A stretch of 64,000 bases of DNA from Fen-1308 sp035319185 (GTDB taxonomy: Bacteria; Nitrospirota; Thermodesulfovibrionia; Thermodesulfovibrionales; Dissulfurispiraceae), in contig DATHDF010000024.1 of assembly GCA_035319185.1 (NCBI GenBank), positions 29,455 to 93,454 on the forward strand. The letters run 5' to 3'. Made by a program: the position numbers and the translations under genes. This document shows, in pieces, positions 1 to 7,966 of this stretch (position 1 is its first letter; the number at the start of each line of letters is the position of its first letter). The notes beneath the pieces are model-generated. The model saw only the letters and a list, made by a program, of their open reading frames with translations. It ran no database searches and had not been told where the DNA came from.

Positions 1-282
1 GAGGCGAGTTTCAGGCCCGGCGTTGTATGGGCTATGATACGTATTTCACAAGTGAGACCGGACCTGCTGTCTATTACCGGTGACGAACTGCTGGAGCTGG
101 CTAACGACCCGAATCCGGCAGTCAGGGGTTACACAGCCGTATTAACGGAAGCGATCCTGTTGGACGGCAATAGTGAGATTCTGCTAAAATTATCAGGAGA
201 TTTAGATACTTTGCTATATTATGAGGGCGGAGACCTTAATTCTGTCACTGTGGCGGAGCTGGCCGGGAAGACAAAGAAATAA
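1..282 (+). CDS. C-terminal part of a HEAT-like repeat protein (5' end outside window)
   Basis: The reading frame is open from base 1 through the TAA at 280-282, so the ATG at 34 is probably internal and the gene starts upstream of the window. The visible 93 residues include the helical stretch LLELANDPNPAVRGYTAVL, which resembles a HEAT repeat (a leucine-rich helix, then DPNPAVR). No catalytic motif, signal peptide or membrane segment is visible. It lies 147 bp before dsrC and may belong to the preceding operon. The HEAT assignment is a visual judgement; the function is unknown. Confidence 0.55.
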   Translation, partial: EASFRPGVVWAMIRISQVRPDLLSITGDELLELANDPNPAVRGYTAVLTEAILLDGNSEILLKLSGDLDTLLYYEGGDLNSVTVAELAGKTKK

Positions 283-429
283 GCACTGCAAATGAATTTA
301 TAATTTTATTTAATTTGACCCCGTAGTTGACTCTATATTATTTTTTAACACTCGTAAAATCGCGCATACCGAATTACTGAGTATATATGATTATGCGAAA
401 ATCTATAATGTCGAAAGGAGGTAGCACAA
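283..429 (+). promoter_or_regulatory. AT-rich leader of dsrC with a possible promoter
   Basis: The 147 bp gap is AT-rich. A TTGACC at 315-320 is followed 15 bp later by TATTAT at 336-341, a weak sigma70-like pair. A TATAAT at 404-409 is too close to the Shine-Dalgarno AAAGGAGGT (414-422), because transcription from it would start inside the ribosome site. The ribosome site itself is strong and lies 7 bp before the dsrC ATG. Confidence 0.3.
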
Positions 430-765
430 ATGGCCTTACTTGAGTTCGGTGGAAAATCTGTTGAAGTTGATGAGGACGGTTATCTCATCAATCTTGACGA
501 TTGGACAAAAGAGCTTGGAGAGCACATGGCATCTCAGGATGGTCTTACGCTTACAGAGGCCCACTGGGAAGTCATCAACTTCCTTAGGGACTACTATGCC
601 AAGTATCAGATTGCTCCGATGATCAAGATCCTCGTTAAGGAGATTGGAAAGGTTATGGGCCCTGAAAAGGGAAACACGAAATACCTGTACGAGCTTTTCC
701 CGGATGGGCCGGCAAAGCAGGCCTGCAGATATGCGGGACTTCCTAAGCCGACCGGTTGCGTCTAA
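430..765 (+). CDS. dsrC: DsrC, sulfur-carrier protein of dissimilatory sulfur metabolism
   Basis: This cytoplasmic protein of 111 residues matches DsrC over its full length. The C-terminal arm CRYAGLPKPTGCV carries the two invariant cysteines, C99 and C110, separated by ten residues; this CX10C pattern separates DsrC from the related TusE. In the known pathway the two cysteines hold a trisulfide made by sulfite reductase DsrAB, or accept sulfur from TusA/DsrEFH, and the product is then reduced or oxidised by DsrMKJOP. A strong AAAGGAGGT precedes the ATG by 7 bp, which suggests high expression. dsrMKJOP follows after one regulatory gene; dsrAB is not in the window. Confidence 0.97.
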   Translation: MALLEFGGKSVEVDEDGYLINLDDWTKELGEHMASQDGLTLTEAHWEVINFLRDYYAKYQIAPMIKILVKEIGKVMGPEKGNTKYLYELFPDGPAKQACRYAGLPKPTGCV

Positions 766-788
766 TCTTTTCAAAGGAAGCAGCTTCG

Positions 789-822
789 GGGGGATAATCC
801 GCCGTAAGGAGGGTTATCCCCC
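789..822 (+). terminator. Stem-loop downstream of dsrC
   Basis: The arms GGGGGATAA (789-797) and TTATCCCCC (814-822) form a perfect 9 bp stem with a 16-base loop, 24 bp after the dsrC stop. No T-run follows, so it is not a classical intrinsic terminator. It could stabilise the dsrC mRNA or attenuate read-through into dsrMKJOP. Confidence 0.5.
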
Positions 823-975
823 TGTTCAAAAGAGTTATACCATTATGAAAAAGTATCGTGAAAAGGGCGGGGGGGCTGTCTTGTCTGTGCATCATAATTA
901 TATGTCGTTGAATCTGCTTTATAATTTATCCTTACCGTCCCCGGCAGCATCACGGTTATTAGGAGGGCGCTCCAA

Positions 976-1554
976 TTGAAGCTGGAGGACCTTCTAAAGA
1001 AACAGCGATCAGCTATCATTGATAAGTGGTTCGACCGTATTATCGCTTCATATCCCGACGATACTGCAGAATTCCTCAAGAAAAAAAGCGGATTTGCAAA
1101 CCCCGTCGGGCAGACTACGTTTCAGGGTATTCAGGATATCTTCGACGGACTCCTTCTTGATGCCGAACCTACTGAGATAGAACCCTTTCTCGATTCCATC
1201 ATCAGGGTTAGGGCAGTTCAGGATTTCAGTCCCTCGGAGGCGTTGAATTTCATCTTCCAGCTCAAAAAAATCATACGTGAAGAAATATCGCCTTCACTTA
1301 AAGAGGCTGATACTAAAAGCGAGTTGGACGCGCTGGAATCAAGGATAGATTCCCTCGCGCTTCTGAGCTTCGATATCTTCATGAAATGCAGGGAAAAATT
1401 GTACGATATAAAGGCCAATGAGTTAAGGGACAGGACACTCTGGTTGCTAAAGAAGTCGAATCTGCTGACTGAAACTCCGGACGAAACTGAAGACCGGGAT
1501 AGCGGCGAGAGAGACAAGAATATAAACACTAATGAGACGAAAGAGGTAAGGTAA
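976..1554 (+). CDS. RsbRD N-terminal-domain protein preceding dsrM
   Basis: The 192-residue soluble, mainly helical protein matches the RsbT co-antagonist RsbRD N-terminal domain (start KLEDLLKKQRSAIIDKWFD; later FSPSEALNFIFQLKKIIREE). No STAS or kinase domain is attached, and the last 30 residues are charged and probably disordered. The start is TTG at 976, fixed by AGGAGG at 961-966, 9 bp upstream; no ATG fits. The stop touches the dsrM ATG directly, so the two genes are translationally linked. From memory, genes of this family also sit next to dsrM in sulfate reducers. A role in signalling or assembly for the Dsr complex is inference. Confidence 0.8.
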   Translation: MKLEDLLKKQRSAIIDKWFDRIIASYPDDTAEFLKKKSGFANPVGQTTFQGIQDIFDGLLLDAEPTEIEPFLDSIIRVRAVQDFSPSEALNFIFQLKKIIREEISPSLKEADTKSELDALESRIDSLALLSFDIFMKCREKLYDIKANELRDRTLWLLKKSNLLTETPDETEDRDSGERDKNINTNETKEVR

Positions 1555-2547
1555 ATGGGTATCGCATTTTCTTTTGCGGCGGTCATTGCATTGATAGTGC
1601 TGGCCTTTTTCGGGGTTGCGGTATTGAACCTGCAAATTCTCTTCGGAGTAATCATTCCCTATGCGGCCTTCCTGGCGTTTATCGTCGGGTTCGTATTAAA
1701 GGTCGTTAAATGGGGGCGATCACCGGTTCCGTTTCGCATCCCTACCACAGGCGGGCAAGGTTATTCCTTCTCCTGGATTAAGCAGAACAAGCTGGACAGT
1801 CCTCCAAACGGATTGTGGGTGATCGGCAGAATGCTTCTGGAAGTTCTGGTATTCCGTTCACTTTTCAGGAACACCAAGTCAGAACTTAACAGTGGCAAGC
1901 TGGTTCACGGCTCCGAGAAGTTCCTATGGTTCTTCGGTCTGATTTTTCACTGGTCTTTCCTGATCGTGCTGGTAAGGCATTTCAGGTTCTTCATGGTAAA
2001 CGTTCCATTACCGATTAAGATCATGGAGGCGCTGGATTCCTTCTTTCAGGTGGGCGTGCCTTTGGTCTATATTACGGACCTTACGCTGCTGCTCGGCGTC
2101 ACCTATCTCTTCATCAGAAGGGTGCTGATGCCGCAGATCAGGTTCATATCTTTACCTGCCGACTATTTCCCGCTTTTACTCATTATTGCGGTTGCAGCTA
2201 GCGGAATCCTGATGAGATATTTCATCAGGGTCGATATTGTGGGTGTCAAACAAGTGACGATGGGGCTCGTGAGCCTTCACCCCACAGCTCCTAGCTCAAT
2301 AGGCTCGATCTTCTATATACATCTCTTCCTTGTGAGTGTGCTTTTTGCCTATTTCCCGTTCAGCAAACTCATGCATATGGGGGGAGTATTCATGAGCCCG
2401 ACCAGAAACCTGGCTAACAACAGCCGCATGGTCAGGCACGTAAACCCATGGAACTATCCTGTCCATGTGCATACTTATTCTGAGTATGAAGATGAGTTCA
2501 GGGAAAAAATGATAAAGGCTGGCTTGCCAGTAGAAAAGGAGCAATAA
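1555..2547 (+). CDS. dsrM: DsrM, cytochrome b membrane subunit of DsrMKJOP
   Basis: The 330-residue protein has a NarI-like arrangement of membrane helices (two near residues 5-50, others near 120-145, 165-190, 205-220 and 250-272). Histidines H132, H142 and H274 are candidates for haem b ligands. In the family, DsrM exchanges electrons between menaquinone and the DsrK Fe-S protein at the cytoplasmic face. The start ATG directly follows the preceding stop codon, and the TAA overlaps the dsrK ATG by one base, so M and K are co-translated. Length and position are typical. Confidence 0.93.
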   Translation: MGIAFSFAAVIALIVLAFFGVAVLNLQILFGVIIPYAAFLAFIVGFVLKVVKWGRSPVPFRIPTTGGQGYSFSWIKQNKLDSPPNGLWVIGRMLLEVLVFRSLFRNTKSELNSGKLVHGSEKFLWFFGLIFHWSFLIVLVRHFRFFMVNVPLPIKIMEALDSFFQVGVPLVYITDLTLLLGVTYLFIRRVLMPQIRFISLPADYFPLLLIIAVAASGILMRYFIRVDIVGVKQVTMGLVSLHPTAPSSIGSIFYIHLFLVSVLFAYFPFSKLMHMGGVFMSPTRNLANNSRMVRHVNPWNYPVHVHTYSEYEDEFREKMIKAGLPVEKEQ

Positions 2548-4151
2548 TGGCAAAGATCCCGAAACCCGAACAACTGTCAAAAATAGATCTTAAGCCTAAG
2601 AAGCATTGGTCGCAATTCCCCATTGATATCCGGCCCGGCATGTATTGTCACGGTGCAAAGGGTAAGGATCTTAAAACCCTTGAACTGCCCAACGCACGCG
2701 ACTGGTCCCCAGCCGAAGTAGACTGGAAACTCCCTGAGGATTGGAAACAGACGGTCCTTGACGGCATCAAGCAGAGGCTTGAAAGGTACCGCTCATTTCA
2801 TATTTTTATGGATGTATGCGTAAGATGCGGCGCATGTGCAGACAAGTGTCACTTCTTCCTCGGCTCGGGCGATTCCAGAAACATGCCGGTGGTCAGGGCT
2901 GAAATACTCAGGTCCGTATACCGCCATTATTTCACTCCAGCGGGTAAACTGTTCGGCAAATACGCCGGCGCTCGAGAGCTAACCCTCGACGTACTCAAGG
3001 AGTGGTGGTACTATTTCTATCAGTGCACGGAATGCCGCCGCTGTTCGCTTTTCTGCCCATACGGCATCGACCAGGCTGAGATAACCATCATGGGGCGCGA
3101 GCTGATGAACCTCTTGGGTCTGAATATCGGCTGGATAACAGGCCCGGCTGCCAATTGTTACATGAAGGGCAACCACCTCGGTCTTGAGCCGCACACTATT
3201 AAGAGCAGTATTGAGTTTTTCCTGAGCGACATTGAAGACATTACAGGAATAAAAATCGAGCCGACATTCAACAGGAAAGGCGCTGAGATACTATTCGTCA
3301 CGCCTTCAGGAGACCTGTTCGCTGATCCCGGCACATATACCGCCATGGGTTATCTGATGCTCTTCCACGAACTCGGTCTTGACTACACCTGGAGCACTTA
3401 CGCCTCGGAGGGCGGCAATTTCGGCTTCTTCACATCGATGGAGATGGCGAAGAGACTCAATTCCAAGATATACGCCGAAGCGAAGAGGCTTGGTGTTAAA
3501 TGGATACTCGGCGGCGAGTGCGGGCATATGTGGAGGGTCCTGCATCAGTACATGGATACCTTTAACGGCCCGGCTGACTTCCTCGAACAACCGGTCTCTC
3601 CGATAACCGGCACAAAATTTGAAAATGCCAAGGCGACCAAGATGGTCCACATCGTCGAGTTTACGGCAGACCTTATCAAAAACGGAAAGCTCAAACTCGA
3701 TCCGAGCAGGAATGACGATCTGATCGTAACCTATCACGACTCCTGTAACACGACAAGGGGCATGGGATTCATGGAGGAGCCCAGATACGTTATAAAGAGC
3801 GTCTGCAATCATTTCCATGAGATGCCTGAAGATACGATCCGCGAGCAGACCTTCTGCTGCGGCAGCGGCTCGGGCCTTAACGCAAGCGAGGACATGGAAC
3901 TGAGGATGAGAGGCGGCTTCCCAAGGGCAAATGCAGTCAAACACGTACGCGACAAGCACGGCGTGAACATGCTGGCCAATATATGCGCTATCGACAGAGC
4001 TACGCTGCCGCCGCTTATGGATTACTGGGTGCCGGGCGTGAGGGTGACTGGAACTCACGAACTTGTTGCAAATGCCCTTGTCATGAAAGGTGAAAAAGAG
4101 AGAGAGACCAACCTGCGGGCCGAACCGCTTCCTGGAAAGGGGGGTGAATAA
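2547..4151 (+). CDS. dsrK: DsrK, catalytic Fe-S subunit (HdrD-like)
   Basis: This 534-residue cytoplasmic protein resembles HdrD of heterodisulfide reductase. Two classical [4Fe-4S] motifs are visible: C91-C94-C97-C101 (CVRCGACADKC) and C160-C163-C166-C170 (CTECRRCSLFC). The second half has cysteine-rich CCG-type elements, HDSCNTTRG and FCCGSGSG, which in the family bind the catalytic cluster that reduces the DsrC trisulfide or oxidises DsrC thiols. The ATG overlaps the dsrM stop, and dsrJ starts 2 bp after the stop. No cluster ligand appears to be missing. Confidence 0.95.
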   Translation: MAKIPKPEQLSKIDLKPKKHWSQFPIDIRPGMYCHGAKGKDLKTLELPNARDWSPAEVDWKLPEDWKQTVLDGIKQRLERYRSFHIFMDVCVRCGACADKCHFFLGSGDSRNMPVVRAEILRSVYRHYFTPAGKLFGKYAGARELTLDVLKEWWYYFYQCTECRRCSLFCPYGIDQAEITIMGRELMNLLGLNIGWITGPAANCYMKGNHLGLEPHTIKSSIEFFLSDIEDITGIKIEPTFNRKGAEILFVTPSGDLFADPGTYTAMGYLMLFHELGLDYTWSTYASEGGNFGFFTSMEMAKRLNSKIYAEAKRLGVKWILGGECGHMWRVLHQYMDTFNGPADFLEQPVSPITGTKFENAKATKMVHIVEFTADLIKNGKLKLDPSRNDDLIVTYHDSCNTTRGMGFMEEPRYVIKSVCNHFHEMPEDTIREQTFCCGSGSGLNASEDMELRMRGGFPRANAVKHVRDKHGVNMLANICAIDRATLPPLMDYWVPGVRVTGTHELVANALVMKGEKERETNLRAEPLPGKGGE

Positions 4152-4153
4152 TC

Positions 4154-4918
4154 ATGTACGACAGCGGAAAGATTATTGCCGGGCTGATTATTTTCATAGT
4201 GATTGCGTCCCTTCCCTTTACGCTGAATCTGGGTAAAGCTGCAGCCAAACCTGACCCGAGCATCAATACCTTTGCCATCAATCAGATGGCGAAGAAACAG
4301 TGTGTCGAGAGCAAGGCCTACATGAAGACCACCCATATGCAGATGTTGAATAACTGGAGGGACGAGGTGGTCCGCGACGGCAACAGGCTGTATGTTGCTT
4401 CAGACGGCAAAGAGTATAACATGAGCCTGCAGAATACCTGCATGCATTGTCATTCAAACAAGGCAAAGTTCTGCGATGAATGTCATAACTACGTGGCGGT
4501 GAAGCCCTATTGCTGGGACTGTCATATTATTCCGAAGGAAGGCGCTTTCGTGCCGGTTGCGACAAAAGCAGCTCCGGTGCCGGCAGCTGTTCCCGGTCCT
4601 GTAAATGTGCACTTTGCGGTCGGCAAGTATGATATTCCCGCCGAGGCGCAGCACGGCCTGGCGGCACTGGCCGCGTATCTTCAGAAGAATGAGTCTGCGA
4701 GTGTAGTCATTTCCGGCTACACGGATAAAACTGGAGATCCGGCAAAGAACGAAGAACTGGCCAAGAATAGAGCAAAGGCCGTTCGCGAGGTCCTTCGCGC
4801 GGCAGGCATTTCCGATGAGCGCATTGTTATGAAGAAACCTGAGGTCATAACGGGCGGTGCGGACAATGCCGAAGCACGCCGTGTCGACGTCAGCATTGCA
4901 GAAGGGAAGGGGGTTTAG
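4154..4918 (+). CDS. dsrJ: DsrJ triheme cytochrome c fused to an OmpA-like domain
   Basis: The N-terminus has one hydrophobic segment (residues 7-26) acting as anchor or uncleaved signal. Three CXXCH haem sites follow: CMHCH (96-100), CDECH (107-111) and CWDCH (120-124), plus C50 in KQCVESKAYM, a candidate axial ligand as known for DsrJ. Classical DsrJ ends soon after the third haem at about 130-150 residues; this one has 254. After a Pro/Ala linker (131-149), residues 150-250 match the OmpA C-terminal peptidoglycan-binding fold: VVISGYTDKTGD with D191, ELAKNRAKAVREVL with R206, and a closing ARRVDVSI. It should therefore tether the periplasmic cytochrome to the cell wall. The dsr role is certain; wall binding is inferred. 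Confidence 0.93.
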   Translation: MYDSGKIIAGLIIFIVIASLPFTLNLGKAAAKPDPSINTFAINQMAKKQCVESKAYMKTTHMQMLNNWRDEVVRDGNRLYVASDGKEYNMSLQNTCMHCHSNKAKFCDECHNYVAVKPYCWDCHIIPKEGAFVPVATKAAPVPAAVPGPVNVHFAVGKYDIPAEAQHGLAALAAYLQKNESASVVISGYTDKTGDPAKNEELAKNRAKAVREVLRAAGISDERIVMKKPEVITGGADNAEARRVDVSIAEGKGV

Positions 4919-4921
4919 GCA

Positions 4922-5731
4922 ATGGGTGTGAACAGACGTGAATTTCTGAAATTTGTAAGCATCTCGACCCTCCTTGGACTCGGTGGCACTGCCGTTGCCG
5001 CCTCGGTCAAGAAGGAAGTGGAGTCTTCCGGGCCGTATATCCCTGATCCGAAGGCACTCAATGCCAAGAGATGGGCAATGGCGGTCGATATGAGCAAATT
5101 TAAATCCGATGAAGATGTCCAAAAGTGCATTGACGCATGCCATCAAATCCATAATGTGCCGGAAGTTGATCCGGCCCATCCTACACAAGAGATAAAGTGG
5201 ATATGGACTGAATCTTACGAACGGGCTTTCCCCGGAAACGAGGACGAATATCTCGCAGCTCATTATAAGCACATGCCGTTTCTGGTGCTTTGCAACCACT
5301 GCGAAAATCCGCCATGCGTAAGGGTCTGTCCTACGAAGGCGACATTCAAGCGCCACACAGACGGTATTGTAATGATGGACATGCACCGTTGCATCGGCTG
5401 CCGTTTCTGTATGGCCGCGTGTCCTTATGGGGCCAGGAGCTTCAATTTCAGGGATCCCCGTCCTTTTATCAAGAAGGAGTTGAATCCCGAATTTCCGACC
5501 AGGACAAAAGGCGTAGTGGAAAAATGCACCTTCTGCTACGAGCGGCTGGCCAGGGGGATGCAACCGGCCTGCGCTGAGGTTTCCAACGGAGCCATAGCCT
5601 TTGGAGATTTGGACGATCCGGACTCTCCGGTCAGGAAAGTCATCGACAATAACTTCACCGTCAGACGCAAGCCCGAACTCGGCACCCATCCGAGTGTCTA
5701 TTATGTTATAGGAGGAAAGGAACATGCTTGA
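4922..5731 (+). CDS. dsrO: DsrO, periplasmic Fe-S subunit with Tat signal
   Basis: The 269-residue protein begins NRREFLKFVSIS, a twin-arginine signal, so it is exported folded. Ferredoxin motifs follow: C124-C127-C132-C136, C157-C160-C163-C167, and a third group C202-C205-C217 in which the usual fourth cysteine is Ser221. C69 and C73 could complete a cluster. DsrO passes electrons between the DsrJ haems and the DsrP membrane subunit. The start is 3 bp after the dsrJ stop. The end overlaps dsrP by 8 bp. Confidence 0.94.
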   Translation: MGVNRREFLKFVSISTLLGLGGTAVAASVKKEVESSGPYIPDPKALNAKRWAMAVDMSKFKSDEDVQKCIDACHQIHNVPEVDPAHPTQEIKWIWTESYERAFPGNEDEYLAAHYKHMPFLVLCNHCENPPCVRVCPTKATFKRHTDGIVMMDMHRCIGCRFCMAACPYGARSFNFRDPRPFIKKELNPEFPTRTKGVVEKCTFCYERLARGMQPACAEVSNGAIAFGDLDDPDSPVRKVIDNNFTVRRKPELGTHPSVYYVIGGKEHA

Positions 5732-6893
5732 GAAAGCCCTCAAAGGAGGCAGAACATACTGGACATGGGTGGCTGCTCTGCTGGCTGTTATAGGCGTTGG
5801 AGTTGCTTGTTATATTTATCAATTCTTTATGGGTTTGGGCATCACCGGAATGAGCAGGGACGTATCGTGGGGCTTTTATATAGCCCAGTTTACGTTTCTT
5901 GTCGGTGTGGCAGCATCGGGGGTAATGGTCGTGCTGCCTTTCTATCTGCATGACTATAAGGCATTTGGCAAGATAACAATTCTTGGCGAATTCCTTGCAA
6001 TCCCTGCGGTACTAATGTGCATGCTGTTTATATTTGTTGACATGGGGCAGCCCCTTAGAGTTCTTAACGTGTTGCTTCATCCGACACTCAATTCGGTCAT
6101 GTTTTACGACATGTGTGTTTTGGCCGGCTATCTTGTGCTCAACATTTTGGTCGGCTGGACATCACTCGGCGCGGAACGTAAAGGGATAGCGCCTCCCAAG
6201 TGGGTGAAGCCATTTGTTATTCTCTCAATTGCCTGGGCGCCTTCAATCCACACGGTCACGGCGTTTCTGTATGCCGGTCTCCCTGGCAGGCACTTCTGGC
6301 TTTCGGCCATCATGGCAGCCCGATTCCTGGCGTCGGCCTTCGCGGGCGGTCCTGCGCTGCTTATAATACTGGCGCTTATCGTCAGGAAGTACTCAAAGTT
6401 CGATCCCGGCAAGGAGGCCATTCAGACCCTCGGCAAGATCGTTACCTACTTTATGATCACAAGCACCTTCTTCCTCGGTCTGGAGTTCTTTACAGCGTTC
6501 TACAGCGGCATTCCTGGCCATATGCAGTCATTCATTTATCTGTACAAGGGACTTGACGGGCATCATCAGCTCGTGCCCCTCATGTGGATATCCACGATTT
6601 TTGCGGTGGCCGCATTGTGCATATTGGTCTTTCCGTTCCTTAGAAGGAATGAGACGATCCTTGCAATAGCTGCTGCAATGGTATTCATCTCGCTTTGGAT
6701 CGATAAAGGCTTCGGCCTTATCGTCGGCGGTTTTGTTCCGAACCCCTTCGAAGGCATCACCGAATACTGGCCCACAACACCTGAGTTCCTGATCGCTGCC
6801 GGCGTATGGGCAATCGGATTCCTCGTGCTTACCATTCTCTATAAGATAGCCGTTTCAATAAAAGAAGAGAGCGGGGGAGAGGCAATTCACTAG
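5724..6893 (+). CDS. dsrP: DsrP, NrfD-family membrane quinone subunit
   Basis: The 389-residue integral membrane protein belongs to the NrfD/PsrC family, with about ten hydrophobic helices spread evenly along it. In DsrMKJOP it forms, with DsrO, the second quinone-reactive unit. The ATG at 5724 lies inside the end of dsrO, with AGGAGGAAAG just upstream, which indicates coupled translation. It is the last gene of the operon, since a hairpin follows 10 bp after its stop. Confidence 0.94.
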   Translation: MLEKALKGGRTYWTWVAALLAVIGVGVACYIYQFFMGLGITGMSRDVSWGFYIAQFTFLVGVAASGVMVVLPFYLHDYKAFGKITILGEFLAIPAVLMCMLFIFVDMGQPLRVLNVLLHPTLNSVMFYDMCVLAGYLVLNILVGWTSLGAERKGIAPPKWVKPFVILSIAWAPSIHTVTAFLYAGLPGRHFWLSAIMAARFLASAFAGGPALLIILALIVRKYSKFDPGKEAIQTLGKIVTYFMITSTFFLGLEFFTAFYSGIPGHMQSFIYLYKGLDGHHQLVPLMWISTIFAVAALCILVFPFLRRNETILAIAAAMVFISLWIDKGFGLIVGGFVPNPFEGITEYWPTTPEFLIAAGVWAIGFLVLTILYKIAVSIKEESGGEAIH

Positions 6894-6903
6894 TTCAGGT
6901 TGA

Positions 6904-6933
6904 GGGAAGCCCCGTTAGACAGGGCTTCCCTTT
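6904..6933 (+). terminator. Terminator of the dsrMKJOP operon
   Basis: GGGAAGCCC (6904-6912) pairs perfectly with GGGCTTCCC (6922-6930) around a 9-base loop, and TTT follows. The hairpin lies just after the dsrP stop. The T tract is short, so termination may be partial. Confidence 0.7.
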
Positions 6934-6935
6934 GA

Positions 6936-6966
6936 TTGACAATGAAGTAAGTTCATCTGTTATATT
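6936..6966 (+). promoter_or_regulatory. Promoter of the ferredoxin gene
   Basis: A perfect TTGACA (6936-6941) is followed after 19 bp by TATATT (6961-6966), or after 18 bp by TTATAT. It sits between the dsr terminator and the ferredoxin gene, so the ferredoxin is probably transcribed on its own. Confidence 0.5.
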
Positions 6967-7028
6967 AAGTTAAGCAAGCGCTCTGATACGAATTTCGTAT
7001 GAGCTCATATATCAAGGAGGTGACGTTA

Positions 7029-7214
7029 ATGTATTTGGTTACAGTTGATACTGGAAAGTGCGACGGTTGCGAGGAGTGCGTCAATGCCTGTCCTCAGATG
7101 GTATTCAAGATAACGGACGGCAAGAGCGACCCTTACCAGTCTGGCGAGTGTGTTTTCTGCGAGACTTGTCTTAGCATGTGTCCGACCGGCGCAATCACGA
7201 TCACTGAAATGTAG
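7029..7214 (+). CDS. Small 2[4Fe-4S] ferredoxin
   Basis: This 61-residue protein has two full cluster motifs, CDGCEECVNACP and CVFCETCLSMCP, with the pseudo-twofold layout of clostridial-type ferredoxins. An in-frame ATG exists at 6999, but AAGGAGGTGA at 7014-7023 lies 5 bp before the ATG at 7029, which is therefore the start. The gene has its own promoter and terminator, located between the dsr operon and the sulfur-relay operon. It probably acts as a cytoplasmic electron carrier; a specific partner such as DsrAB is only suggested by location. Confidence 0.92.
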   Translation: MYLVTVDTGKCDGCEECVNACPQMVFKITDGKSDPYQSGECVFCETCLSMCPTGAITITEM

Positions 7215-7240
7215 CAGCTAGCTGCTGCCGGAAATAAAAA

Positions 7241-7270
7241 GGGGAGCATCGAAGGATGCTCCCCTTTTTT
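7241..7270. terminator. Bidirectional intrinsic terminator
   Basis: GGGGAGCATC (7241-7250), loop GAAG, GATGCTCCCC (7255-7264) form a perfect 10 bp stem. TTTTTT follows on plus and AAAAA precedes it, giving a T-run on minus as well. It serves both the ferredoxin gene and the convergent tusA operon. Confidence 0.93.
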
Positions 7271-7288
7271 ATCAATATTTTCAGCAGG

Positions 7289-7534
7289 TTACTTCTTTTG
7301 GATGTAGATTTCCCAGTGGTCGCCTGTCTTCTCCACTTCGATGGGATAGCCCTGTTTCTCGGCATAGCGGGGGATCGAGTCCTCGGCGGACGCAGGAGCG
7401 TCGCAAAGGATTTTTAGAAGCGAGCCGGAGGCCATCTTCTCGATCTGCTTTTTGGTCAATACGAGCGGGTAGGGGCATACCCTTCCGAGGACGTCCAGTA
7501 CTTCAGTAGGTGTCTGAGCTTTCAAATCTCCCAT
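7289..7534 (-). CDS. tusA: TusA-family sulfur carrier protein
   Basis: The 81-residue protein has the TusA/SirA core with the CPxP motif in RVCPYPLVLTKK (C20), the cysteine that carries persulfide sulfur. In known pathways TusA passes sulfane sulfur to DsrE of the DsrEFH complex and on to DsrC. It is the last gene of a minus-strand operon with dsrH-, dsrE- and dsrF-like genes, 17 bp after the dsrF-like stop, with GGAGGAAGAC as ribosome site. It is followed by the shared terminator. Confidence 0.9.
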   Translation of the reverse strand: MGDLKAQTPTEVLDVLGRVCPYPLVLTKKQIEKMASGSLLKILCDAPASAEDSIPRYAEKQGYPIEVEKTGDHWEIYIQKK

Positions 7535-7551
7535 TGTCTTCCTCCTTTAGT

Positions 7552-7965
7552 TTAAAAAAACTGCACATGGTTGACCGATTCCATTGCCTTCTGTATCTCG
7601 CTGTAGGGCACTATCTGTGCCCTGGTTTCGCCTCCGAGATCCTCGGCATCCATTATCAGATTGTCCTCCTTGATGCCGAAACGGTCGAGATCCTCCTTGC
7701 AGATCAATACATTAAGGTCGAGCAGCAAAGAGTTCTTAATATGCTGTTCAAGGCTCGTGACGTCATAATGCTTTCCTGCTGCCTGGTTTTTCAGGCAATT
7801 AAGCACGCCGTCCCCAATGAAGCAGACGACCGGCTCGACCATGTCGCCGTCCTCCAGATATATCTCAACCGTCTGGCTGGCTATAGCGTGGGTCATTGCG
7901 AGGCGCGATGCCTCTGTCTTGTATGGAAGTGATTTAACTACGAATGCGAGTTTAGTGGTAGCCAT
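7552..7965 (-). CDS. DsrF/TusC-like sulfur-relay subunit
   Basis: The 137-residue protein follows the DsrF/TusC pattern: a start like KLAFVVKSLPYKTEASRLA, then VVCFIGDGVLNCLKNQ, then LNVLICKEDLDRFGI. Cysteines are C48, C57 and C89. In the DsrEFH hexamer this subunit is structural beside the catalytic DsrE. The gene starts 1 bp after the stop of the dsrE-like gene, so the stoichiometry is probably fixed by coupled translation. A general DsrE-superfamily label is certain; the F assignment rests on motifs and gene company. Confidence 0.78.
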   Translation of the reverse strand: MATTKLAFVVKSLPYKTEASRLAMTHAIASQTVEIYLEDGDMVEPVVCFIGDGVLNCLKNQAAGKHYDVTSLEQHIKNSLLLDLNVLICKEDLDRFGIKEDNLIMDAEDLGGETRAQIVPYSEIQKAMESVNHVQFF

Positions 7966-7966
7966 C

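Noticed and set aside
404..409. TATAAT before dsrC
   Set aside because: Transcription from it would start inside the Shine-Dalgarno sequence at 414-422, and no -35 box is at a proper distance.
4454..5743. Long antisense open frame (about 430 codons) opposite dsrJ and dsrO
   Set aside because: It has no ribosome site, its translation is Cys/His/Arg-rich without domain character, and it mirrors two well-supported genes.
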